From positions 1 to 27,212 of the IMG/VR virus record IMGVR_UViG_3300022602_000340: a stretch of 27,212 nucleotides of DNA. One strand, 5' to 3'. Position 1 is the stretch's first letter; every line of letters starts with the position of its first letter. Source of the stretch: a virus. Under the pieces are notes generated by a model. It made no database searches, was not told the origin of the DNA, and worked only from the letters and a program-made list of their open reading frames with translations. A program made the position numbers and the translations under genes. Shown here piece after piece: positions 7,775 to 13,548 of the stretch.

Positions 7775-8230
7775 TTAATTTGCGGAGGTCAACCTGATAT
7801 TTTTAATCATTTGATGTAATTTAGAAGTTTTAGATACAATTCTTATTTCCCTGGGTTGATAGAATAAAAACATTTCTTGATTTTGAATCCAACATCTAAC
7901 ACCTGTGTGTTCATAGATAAGTTCACTTATTGGTTGCCATTGCTCAATGAGATCTTCATAACTGTCAAAATGATATCCATTACATGAATTATTATCATCC
8001 AATTGATAAATTAAATCATAAGCAATTTCGGGATCTTCTGATCCCCAATATTGGGCTATATCAGCAAAAGTTTGAATAGTTTGAAAATATACAACACCTA
8101 CTAATTCTTTCAAATAATCACCATATTGCCATTCTGAAGTCCAGGCCACGGTTTCAAATTTTTCTCTTTTAATTTCTCTATCTTTTTGTGTCATACCTGT
8201 TTCCTTAAGGTTTAAAATTTCTTTTGTCAT
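7775..8230 (-). CDS. Conserved-looking phage protein of unknown function (151 aa)
   Basis: This is an acidic protein rich in Trp, Tyr and Gln. The ATG at 8230 overlaps the upstream stop (ATGA). A second in-frame ATG at 8194 has a better ribosome binding site (AAGGAAACAGGT), so a 139-aa form is possible. It contains 'YWGSEDPEIAYDLIYQLDDN' in the middle and a basic, helical C-terminus after 'FLFYQPREIRIVSK'. I recognise no family and see no membrane segment or metal site. It is the last gene of the accessory block before the terminase promoter region. Confidence 0.6.
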   Translation of the reverse strand: MTKEILNLKETGMTQKDREIKREKFETVAWTSEWQYGDYLKELVGVVYFQTIQTFADIAQYWGSEDPEIAYDLIYQLDDNNSCNGYHFDSYEDLIEQWQPISELIYEHTGVRCWIQNQEMFLFYQPREIRIVSKTSKLHQMIKNIRLTSAN

Positions 8231-8460
8231 TCTGCATCCTCTAACAAGGCTTGTGTAATTTGATTAACAATGGCATGAATATGCTCATCCCAAACACTAG
8301 TGGGCATAACATATACTTCAACTAGATTGCCTTGACGGACATCAGTGTATTGCCTAAATTTAAATGGTGCTTCTTCCCAAATGTTGTTGACAATACGCAT
8401 ATTATTGTCATTATATTCAACAACTACTTCTTTATAGGCTACTGTTTGAAATTTAATCAT
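8227..8460 (-). CDS. Small acidic protein of unknown function (77 aa)
   Basis: I chose the ATG at 8460 because AGGAAG lies six bases upstream, whereas the longer 85-codon reading has no such site. The protein is acidic with beta-strand character ('VEVYVMPTSVWDEHIHAIVN') and a C-terminal Leu-Leu-Glu-Asp-Ala-Glu tail. Its stop overlaps the start of the 151-aa gene (ATGA). No function can be assigned. Confidence 0.6.
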   Translation of the reverse strand: MIKFQTVAYKEVVVEYNDNNMRIVNNIWEEAPFKFRQYTDVRQGNLVEVYVMPTSVWDEHIHAIVNQITQALLEDAE

Positions 8461-8508
8461 ATTTGCTTCCTGTGTGTTATACAATGCCCTATTGCGTTGT
8501 ATGTATTG

Positions 8509-8514
8509 ATTATA
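8509..8514 (-). promoter_or_regulatory. Candidate -10 box (TATAAT) in an 109-base gap
   Basis: The minus strand carries TGTATAAT about 50 bases before the start of the 77-aa gene, in a gene-free gap (8461-8569). No good TTGACA is found 17 bases upstream, so this is a weak prediction. Confidence 0.3.
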
Positions 8515-8569
8515 CAGGAAGTAGGGGTCTAGGTCTGCGGTTTTTACGCAACAGTGTGCGAATACAACA

Positions 8570-8791
8570 CTAATCTCTACGCATCTGCAGTTTGGTGGGC
8601 AACATTCTACAGCCCTTTAGACTCATAAGTGTGGCAGTGGGTGAAGCAAGATTGACCCAAACTCCACGATCATGATAATCATGTTCTACATCTTGATCAC
8701 GCACTTCATGATGTGTGACACCACGATAGTAGAGTTCATTGGCTTCTACATAGGCCCAACCTGGACGATCTTGATATCCATTATAACTCAC
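8570..8791 (-). CDS. Small hypothetical protein with GTG start (73 aa)
   Basis: Translation appears to begin at a GTG whose G-T-G-A overlaps the stop of the preceding gene, a typical coupled start. The protein is charged and aromatic in its first half, with several His, Asp and Tyr residues ('HHEVRDQDVEHDYHDRG', about 27-43). That could bind metal, but I see no recognised motif. The C-terminus is basic. Function unknown. Confidence 0.5.
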   Translation of the reverse strand: MSYNGYQDRPGWAYVEANELYYRGVTHHEVRDQDVEHDYHDRGVWVNLASPTATLMSLKGCRMLPTKLQMRRD

Positions 8792-9117
8792 GGTGTGGGT
8801 TCCTGTCTTGATCTAATCATCACAGCATCATGAAACTTGTAGATCACCTGTGCCACTGTGGTGCTGGCATCTAAATCCATTGCGTCATAATCCATTTCGG
8901 CCATATCATAAGGCCGAGTGATATTTTTCAACATGATTCTGGGCAGGATGAATCCAAACGCTCTATCCTGGGGCAGATTCTTTAGAACCTGTGCCACATC
9001 AAATCGTGTATATCGGTTGTTGTGTAGATCCAACACTAGATCACCAGCAATGGCACCTGCGTGAAGGTCTTGTTCTAGGGGTTCCGCTTGATATCTGCCG
9101 GGTATCGTTAACTTCAT
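8788..9117 (-). CDS. Hypothetical protein (109 aa)
   Basis: I prefer the ATG at 9117, which follows the upstream TGA by one base and has AGGA eight bases before it, over a longer reading that would overlap the neighbouring gene by about 140 bases. The protein starts 'MKLTIPGRYQAEPLEQDLHA' and contains 'GDLVLDLHNNRYTRFDVAQV', then an acidic 'DMAEMDYDAMDLD' stretch. It belongs to a tightly coupled run (9729 to 8570). I do not recognise the family. Confidence 0.55.
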   Translation of the reverse strand: MKLTIPGRYQAEPLEQDLHAGAIAGDLVLDLHNNRYTRFDVAQVLKNLPQDRAFGFILPRIMLKNITRPYDMAEMDYDAMDLDASTTVAQVIYKFHDAVMIRSRQEPTP

Positions 9118-9118
9118 A

Positions 9119-9334
9119 TCATATCCTATTGTCGTTTCTGTGAATGGTGTTGGTTTCTGCGTTGGCTTTGATCCAATCAACCATGCGTCGGGATCCTGTT
9201 TCGATAACATAGTGTGGGTCACTGCCGAATTCCACAGTATATGATTCTGTTTCGCCATTGAATTTTCTCCAGGCCTCTAACATGGCTATAAAATCAAAAA
9301 TGGTTTGATGCCGTCGTAATCGTATACTGATCAT
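9119..9334 (-). CDS. Hypothetical small protein (71 aa)
   Basis: The start overlaps the upstream stop (ATGA). The N-terminal half is basic and helical ('SIRLRRHQTIFDFIAMLEAW'), followed by a short strand region and a polar tail. Part of a coupled run of small genes. No recognised domain. Confidence 0.5.
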   Translation of the reverse strand: MISIRLRRHQTIFDFIAMLEAWRKFNGETESYTVEFGSDPHYVIETGSRRMVDWIKANAETNTIHRNDNRI

Positions 9335-9729
9335 CGGAACTCATCTCGAGGCACCATAATACTCACATAGTCTCCGGGACTGTTGCGAACTTCCGCTTCG
9401 GTGCCTTCGGTCATTGTGATCTTGTGTAGCCAGGCTTCACGCAGACTATTTGGGTGATGAACTGCCCGGATAGCATTTTGATTTTCAATGGCCCATAATG
9501 TAGTGATGGCCTGATAGCGAGCTGGACCCAGTTGTTCAGCTACCCAAAGCAGTGCGTCCTGTGTGGTGAAGTTGCCTTCATATCGTGATTTGGCCATCTT
9601 CTCCAACTCACGAACAATCCGCCACGACTCATCATCCGTAATATAAGGACTCATCGCAAACATTATGCGATCCACAGGCCAAAACCGATTTGTAGCCGCC
9701 GGGCTTACATAACTGAATGCCTGTGTCAT
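9331..9729 (-). CDS. Hypothetical protein (132 aa)
   Basis: The ATG abuts the TAA of the Dps-like gene with no gap. The protein is mainly helical, with 'TQDALLWVAEQLG' at about residues 56-68 and a C-terminal strand segment ending 'VSIMVPRDEFR'. A 'DQNTLLWAIDQI' segment in the 132-aa protein at 11689-12087 looks similar, which may reflect distant kinship or simply shared helical composition. No function assigned. Its tight coupling to the Dps-like gene suggests co-expression. Confidence 0.55.
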   Translation of the reverse strand: MTQAFSYVSPAATNRFWPVDRIMFAMSPYITDDESWRIVRELEKMAKSRYEGNFTTQDALLWVAEQLGPARYQAITTLWAIENQNAIRAVHHPNSLREAWLHKITMTEGTEAEVRNSPGDYVSIMVPRDEFR

Positions 9730-10197
9730 TTAGATCTCTTCGGGCCGGTTATGGTCCAGTGTGGCCCGGGTGTGCCAAATCCAATGATCCAGGCTTTGAA
9801 TGTATTTGCTCAATGTTGAAGCAATACCAAACTGATCAGCCTCGTTTGCTCTTTTATGTGCTTTGATGGTACGATCACGAACTGTTTGAAAGTCTGCTAG
9901 AAGTTCTGCGTTGATTTTCTCAACATCAGGGACTTCGGTGGCATCTTCGAGTTCGGTGAGTTCTTGAACTCGTTCAATACTGGCTGGTGGTGTTTCATCC
10001 AAATATCTAATACTATGTCCAATCCTGTGGTTATACCACATGATCTTTTTGGCGATCTTTTTGAATGCGTGATGGTTTTCCAACATGGTGGCACCTTCAG
10101 CACCTAGGCTAAATCCTTCTACCTTGGCGTGTAAGCTGATGTTGTCAGCCCATAATGTTTTTAAGTGATCTACAAGTTTATCTGTATCGTCGGCCAT
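9730..10197 (-). CDS. Dps/ferritin-like protein with altered metal ligands
   Basis: This 155-aa helical protein follows the Dps pattern: helix A with His23 ('SLHAKVEGF', compare the Dps HWNVxGxxF segment), helix B with 'NHHAFKKIAKKIMW' and 'HRIGHSIRYLDETPPASIER', which lines up with Dps DxxAERIRALGxxPPGS. Later come the 'DFQTVRDRTIKAHKRANEAD' helix and a C-terminal 'SLDHWIWHTRATL' helix like the Dps end. Dps proteins form 12-mers that oxidise and store iron and protect DNA. In my hand alignment the ferroxidase Asp and Glu of helix B become His57 and His61, so classic chemistry may be lost or changed. A virion or DNA-binding role is possible. Confidence 0.6.
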   Translation of the reverse strand: MADDTDKLVDHLKTLWADNISLHAKVEGFSLGAEGATMLENHHAFKKIAKKIMWYNHRIGHSIRYLDETPPASIERVQELTELEDATEVPDVEKINAELLADFQTVRDRTIKAHKRANEADQFGIASTLSKYIQSLDHWIWHTRATLDHNRPEEI

Positions 10198-10198
10198 T

Positions 10199-10264
10199 TT
10201 ATTTCCTTTTGACTGGACGAACCGGTCTTGTTTTTTTCATTGGTTTCATTGGTGCGTAGCCCAT
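10199..10264 (-). CDS. Tiny basic peptide (21 aa)
   Basis: The 21-codon ORF begins with ATG at 10264, has AGAGG eight bases upstream, and ends one base before the Dps-like start. Nine of 21 residues are Lys or Arg, with several Pro ('PMKKTRPVRPVKRK' at the end). Its own 3' end supplies the AAGGAAA binding site of the next gene, so it may serve mainly as a translational leader. A nucleic-acid-binding micropeptide is another possibility. Confidence 0.4.
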   Translation of the reverse strand: MGYAPMKPMKKTRPVRPVKRK

Positions 10265-10266
10265 GT

Positions 10267-10500
10267 TTAATCCTCTATGTTGGTTATCCAATGAGTGCAC
10301 CAATATTCTGGTCGCACTATTGCATTGTTCCAAATGCTACATCTATCGTCGACTGGATTGTAATAACCGCAATTGCCGCATTTTTGTGGAAATGGAATGC
10401 CACTGTTGGCACTATCTTGATATCTAGGTGGTAAACTTTTTGGTATAGGTTTACCATCTGGATATTGTTCAGGTCTTTTGTATTCCCAAGGTGCGCCCAT
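10267..10500 (-). CDS. Four-cysteine HiPIP-like small protein
   Basis: This 77-aa protein has a Pro/Lys-rich N-terminus and a compact C-terminal half with Cys41, Cys44, Cys54 and Cys68 arranged as CxxC-x9-C-x13-C, with 'CGNCGYYN' and 'EYWCTHW'. The aromatic residues next to Cys and the 13-residue last gap resemble high-potential iron-sulfur proteins, whose four Cys hold a 4Fe-4S cluster. A structural zinc site is the alternative. It lies next to the Dps-like gene, which may suggest a shared link to iron, but that is inference. Confidence 0.55.
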   Translation of the reverse strand: MGAPWEYKRPEQYPDGKPIPKSLPPRYQDSANSGIPFPQKCGNCGYYNPVDDRCSIWNNAIVRPEYWCTHWITNIED

Positions 10501-10501
10501 T

Positions 10502-10675
10502 TTAGTAGCTTCCTGTTACACGGTTTTGAGTGATGGCACCTGCTGAACCCATTGTGCCACCAATAGAGGGAGCTGAAGGTCGAACTGTGGTCACTGTGGG
10601 TTGTTTGTTGTGTTCTGGTTTCAAGGGTTTTAAAGCCACTCGTTCTACCTGTTGACGCATCTTAGGTGTTTTCAT
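10502..10675 (-). CDS. Small hypothetical protein (57 aa)
   Basis: The ATG overlaps the stop of the next upstream 57-codon ORF (ATGA), and the TAA lies one base before the HiPIP-like gene start. The N-terminus is basic and helical ('KTPKMRQQVERVALKPLKP'), and the C-terminus is Gly/Ser/Thr-rich and probably disordered. No function recognised. The AGGAAGC near its end serves the downstream gene. Confidence 0.55.
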   Translation of the reverse strand: MKTPKMRQQVERVALKPLKPEHNKQPTVTTVRPSAPSIGGTMGSAGAITQNRVTGSY

Positions 10676-10845
10676 TTTTTTCTTCCTGATGATTTCATAG
10701 CCTTTCGCATAGCTGGTTCTCGATATCCTGCCGCATGAATGGCCTGTGCTTGTTTTACAGCTCCAGCTCTGGTGGCATACACATGACCATGAGTGCCATA
10801 TTGATAACCTGTCTTACCATTTTTGACTATTTTATGAATAGGCAT
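10672..10845 (-). CDS. Small basic phage protein (57 aa)
   Basis: AAAGGAG lies seven to eight bases before the ATG. The protein carries 'NGKTGYQYGTHGHVYATRAG' followed by 'QAQAIHAAGYREPAMRKAMK', a layout I associate with small basic proteins of tailed phages that are often encoded near head genes. It is strongly basic (Lys-rich end) and may bind DNA or be packaged in the head. Function unknown. It overlaps the next gene by ATGA. Confidence 0.6.
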   Translation of the reverse strand: MPIHKIVKNGKTGYQYGTHGHVYATRAGAVKQAQAIHAAGYREPAMRKAMKSSGRKK

Positions 10846-10862
10846 GTCAGAACTCCTTTTAC

Positions 10863-11219
10863 TTATTTACTTAAAACTGTTTTTTTAGTCCAGTTATAGT
10901 GTTTAGGTTGAGGTTTACGAGTAGGGCTAAGACGACTTTCTCGCAGTTGTTCTCTACGTGTAATGATATGAACATTATCACAATCCCAAGCCAACCCTGG
11001 ATCAATTCTAGTCAACACCAGATCATCCCCTTGTCTGCCACGTCGGGCCCAATCTGTAGGATTGTGCCATATCTCAAAATATTCTTCTAGAGTTATGTTC
11101 CAGGTTTCTTTTCTAAAACGTGCTTGAACCCGACTGAGATTCCAAGCATAATGACGCTTATGATCAAATGGATCCTCAAAATATTTTCTAGCACCTACAC
11201 CATACGGATACTTTTTCAT
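10863..11219 (-). CDS. Putative endonuclease-like or DNA-binding phage protein (118 aa)
   Basis: The ATG overlaps the stop of the preceding endonuclease-like gene (ATGA). The basic N-terminal half contains 'SRVQARFRKETWNITLEEYF', and the middle carries 'TRIDPGLAWDCDNVHIITRR'. The Arg-Ile-Asp, Trp and Asn-Val-x-Ile-Ile order is like that seen in HNH-type homing proteins (RID...W...N). I cannot place full catalytic His residues, so activity is uncertain. The tandem arrangement with the 150-aa neighbour suggests related origin or paired function. Confidence 0.5.
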   Translation of the reverse strand: MKKYPYGVGARKYFEDPFDHKRHYAWNLSRVQARFRKETWNITLEEYFEIWHNPTDWARRGRQGDDLVLTRIDPGLAWDCDNVHIITRREQLRESRLSPTRKPQPKHYNWTKKTVLSK

Positions 11220-11668
11220 AGGGTTTTCGTCCTGGTAGGAGTTGTCAATGCTTTAGACAAGGGCCATCCACGGTCTAAACGACTATACAATGTGGTGTGA
11301 TGAATTTCATATTGATCGGCCCAATCACGTAGATTTTGAGTTTGATTGTTCCAGGTCAATTGATGAGCCCGAATACTGTGTCTACCTACCTGTTGTGATG
11401 GTGCCCATTGTAAATTGCCTAGGACATAATCTCCATTGATGTCAATCCTATTCAATTTGCTGTGAAAACCATCAGGTGGTTCTCCCAGAGTAGTTAGAAC
11501 CAATTCTTCAAAACTTCTAAAGTTTGCAAAACGATTTTGAATACCTCGACCACCATATCTTGGATAATCTGCGTTGTTGGGATTGCCTGTGACTGCCACT
11601 ATATGATTCCATCTGGCCCATAAGGGACTGTCTACCACACGGTCACTGCGTTTATATCGTTTTGCCAT
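11216..11668 (-). CDS. HNH/AP2-type homing-endonuclease-like protein
   Basis: The 150-aa protein has the arrangement seen in many phage HNH-like proteins: 'YGGRGI' near residue 38, 'FRSFEELV', then 'KLNRIDINGDYVLGNLQWAP' at about 71-90 (the RID-NGxY-xxNxxW core). The C-terminal helix-turn-helix-like part is 'NLRDWADQYEIHHTTLYSRL'. Such proteins recognise DNA and may nick it. GAGGAGACAAGTT precedes the ATG, with an ATAAATA box just upstream (11686-11692). It interrupts no recognisable gene, so it is a free-standing homing-type gene or a domesticated regulator. Confidence 0.65.
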   Translation of the reverse strand: MAKRYKRSDRVVDSPLWARWNHIVAVTGNPNNADYPRYGGRGIQNRFANFRSFEELVLTTLGEPPDGFHSKLNRIDINGDYVLGNLQWAPSQQVGRHSIRAHQLTWNNQTQNLRDWADQYEIHHTTLYSRLDRGWPLSKALTTPTRTKTL

Positions 11669-11688
11669 AACTTGTCTCCTCGTTGTAT

Positions 11689-12087
11689 TTATTGTTTAGG
11701 CTCAATATCAAACAAATCATGGAAACGGCTTGACTGACCTCGAACCCAGAGATCATAACTGAATTGACCTCGTGCGGCCTCACGACATATCTCTATGGCT
11801 CGTTGACCAGATTGAGTATCTGCTAGGCTGACTCCTTGACCTATAGGAATACCTGGATATACAGCTTTGCTGTGAACTATTTGATCAATTGCCCATAACA
11901 AGGTGTTTTGATCTGATCTATTACATTGAAATTGATTTTCTTGAACTTGTTCTACAAATCGTTTGAGATAAGGTTCAAACTGATTCCAACTGTGTGATCG
12001 AAGTGCTCGATGTTTATAAGTGACCACTGCCTCCATGATGTCTATCACACGATTTAGATGATTACTGGTTAGTGTTACTGTCGCCAT
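11689..12087 (-). CDS. Hypothetical protein (132 aa)
   Basis: I chose the ATG at 12087, which has AAGGAG eight bases upstream, over a longer 151-codon reading. The protein is helical throughout, with 'NRVIDIMEAVVTYKHRAL' near the start, two Trp residues and a C-terminal 'SSRFHDLFDIEPKQ'. No recognised domain. Its ribosome binding site lies in a hairpin (12096-12114), so translation may be regulated by RNA folding. Confidence 0.55.
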   Translation of the reverse strand: MATVTLTSNHLNRVIDIMEAVVTYKHRALRSHSWNQFEPYLKRFVEQVQENQFQCNRSDQNTLLWAIDQIVHSKAVYPGIPIGQGVSLADTQSGQRAIEICREAARGQFSYDLWVRGQSSRFHDLFDIEPKQ

Positions 12088-12095
12088 TTCTTTCT

Positions 12096-12114
12096 CCTTG
12101 TAATATTTACAAGG
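12096..12114 (-). promoter_or_regulatory. Hairpin that covers a ribosome binding site
   Basis: Minus-strand CCTTGTAA-ATA-TTACAAGG is an 8-bp stem with a 3-base loop. Its 3' arm contains the first bases of the AAGGAG site of the 132-aa gene (start at 12087). Folding would hide the site. The loop side also spells GTAAATA, the recurrent promoter-like motif, so it may instead be a DNA-level operator. Confidence 0.45.
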
Positions 12115-12140
12115 ATTGGTAAAAATAGCGGGTTTATGGG

Positions 12141-12368
12141 TCATAATTGTTTCAATCCTAATCTTACTTTATCCAAAGGTATCATTCCAAGATCCTCAAC
12201 TCCGGATTTAATTAATTCATTGGCTATATCTGTGTTTAACCATTTTATTAGTTTAGCACAATTAGCACAATATAGGCCAGGCACTGCTTGATATCTATTT
12301 CGATGAAATCTGTTGATAATAACAACTTCATGATCATTGTGTTTGTTTAATACATCTTCAAAACTCAT
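12141..12368 (-). CDS. Small CxxC protein (75 aa)
   Basis: This protein has 'HRNRYQAVPGLYCANCAKLI' at about residues 22-41, with Cys34 and Cys37 and nearby His13 and His22, which could bind zinc. The C-terminal part reads 'GVEDLGMIPLDKVRLGL'. I recall similar small proteins in T4-like and marine phages, but know no function. AAGGGG lies seven bases before the ATG. It is the first gene after the polymerase-like gene, behind a possible TTGACA promoter. Confidence 0.6.
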   Translation of the reverse strand: MSFEDVLNKHNDHEVVIINRFHRNRYQAVPGLYCANCAKLIKWLNTDIANELIKSGVEDLGMIPLDKVRLGLKQL

Positions 12369-12413
12369 TTCATTTCCCCTTAAAATAAAAGATCAGTGAC
12401 ACTATAATGCATA

Positions 12414-12442
12414 TATGTATATATTTTAATATAGTTTGTCAA
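12414..12442 (-). promoter_or_regulatory. Candidate sigma70 promoter before the accessory block
   Basis: A perfect minus-strand TTGACA (12442-12437) is followed after 17 bases by TACATA (12419-12414), or after 15 by TATACA, in a very AT-rich gap between the polymerase-like gene and the 75-aa gene. The -35 is ideal and the -10 imperfect. It would start the accessory operon with host RNA polymerase. Confidence 0.45.
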
Positions 12443-12443
12443 A

Positions 12444-13442
12444 TTATTCATATATATCCCAATCAAGTTTAATCACATATCCTGTATGTGATCTCACATA
12501 ACTTCTCAACTCAGTTTCATCAATTGCTTTCTGACATGTCCAACCATCATGTTCAAGTAATCCCTTGTTATGTGTTTTCCTCAAATACCTCTTTATCACT
12601 AAGATAACTTGTTGTTCTAGTTCTCTATATAGTTTGGCTTTATCTCTTCCACTTAACCTCAAAGATGTAGAAGTAATATAAGGCTTAATAGATCTCCACA
12701 TGAGACGAATTTCTTCTTTAATACCCTGTATGTACGAATTAGTTTTGAGTTTATCAATTGCCATATGATTTTTAATATGAACAAATATAGAACTATCTGT
12801 TTTATGACTGATAGGTGCTCCATGAAGCATAGCATTGATAACAAATTTTACTTGATTCTCTGTGAGGTCAGTTTCTAAGGCAATTTGCCTTCTTATTGAC
12901 TGTCTATCTAGGATATATTGGTCTAAAACAGGTGTTAAGGCGTCAAAACCACAGGTATTGCGAGCGTATTGTAGTAATAGTGTTGGAGCACAACAATTGA
13001 TGTCATATCCATAATTGTAACCTGAACTGGCCAACATGGGGCGTTTGATTCTTTTGGGCAACTGTTGTATGTCATTAAAATACCTATTGGCCTTTTCTGT
13101 ATAAACAAATTCACCAGTGGTCAATTGAGCATGTTGTTGATCTGTTATGGAGGTAGGGGTAGAAGCAGTTCCATATACCTGCTGATATAGATCATGACAT
13201 CCTACAACATTACGCACATATTGTTTACATTTGCCCGAGGCCATGTTGTAATAGGAATCCTCACAGATCAACAGTTGTTGTCGTAGATATTGTCCTAAAG
13301 GTTTATTGGTAAAATGCTTGTCTATTTCTCTGGTGCTTAACCATTGTGGTGTGGATCCAACAAAAGTATTGACCCATGCCAGGGCTGATTTACATCTTCT
13401 TTGGACTCTGATGTCCGTGAAATTGGGTTGGTATAAACTCAT
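12444..13442 (-). CDS. Minimal family-A-like polymerase (TV-Pol-like candidate)
   Basis: This 332-aa protein shows the three palm/fingers motifs of the PolA/T7 RNA polymerase superfamily in order. Motif A is 'YGYDINCCAPTLL' (Asp147). A motif-B-like helix 'VKFVINAMLHG' has Lys199 and Gly208 at the same +9 spacing as Klenow Lys758 and Gly767. Motif C is 'LLEHDGW' (His298, Asp299). The A-to-B distance (52) is close to Klenow (53). No exonuclease domain fits in the N-terminal 140 residues, and the motif-B Arg is absent. Iyer, Abhiman and Aravind (2008) described a family of small PolA-related polymerases in mobile elements and viruses with proposed primase-polymerase activity; this may be a phage relative. 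AGGA lies before the ATG. Confidence 0.6.
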   Translation of the reverse strand: MSLYQPNFTDIRVQRRCKSALAWVNTFVGSTPQWLSTREIDKHFTNKPLGQYLRQQLLICEDSYYNMASGKCKQYVRNVVGCHDLYQQVYGTASTPTSITDQQHAQLTTGEFVYTEKANRYFNDIQQLPKRIKRPMLASSGYNYGYDINCCAPTLLLQYARNTCGFDALTPVLDQYILDRQSIRRQIALETDLTENQVKFVINAMLHGAPISHKTDSSIFVHIKNHMAIDKLKTNSYIQGIKEEIRLMWRSIKPYITSTSLRLSGRDKAKLYRELEQQVILVIKRYLRKTHNKGLLEHDGWTCQKAIDETELRSYVRSHTGYVIKLDWDIYE

Positions 13443-13470
13443 TTATTTTCCTAATGGATCTTGTTGCCAT
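13390..13470 (-). CDS. Possible 26-aa leader ORF overlapping the polymerase start
   Basis: ATG at 13470 has an excellent AGGAGACAATT site, better than that of the polymerase itself. The frame runs 26 codons and overlaps the polymerase gene by 53 bases in another frame. The peptide is basic (Arg, Lys, His-rich). It could couple or damp polymerase translation rather than make a functional product. Confidence 0.35.
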   Translation of the reverse strand: MATRSIRKINEFIPTQFHGHQSPKKM

Positions 13471-13485
13471 AATTGTCTCCTATTA

Positions 13486-13493
13486 TATTTATA
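13486..13493 (-). promoter_or_regulatory. TATAAATA, T4-late-promoter-like box
   Basis: The minus strand carries the full T4 late consensus TATAAATA 16 bases upstream of the leader ATG and 44 before the polymerase start, downstream of the strong terminator at 13688-13705. T4 late promoters consist of this -10 alone and need gp55-type sigma factors, none of which is seen here. Confidence 0.4.
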
Positions 13494-13548
13494 TAATACA
13501 TGAAAAAATCAGTTAAGTCTAGAGGTATCACTTGAGATGGAGGAAGTT

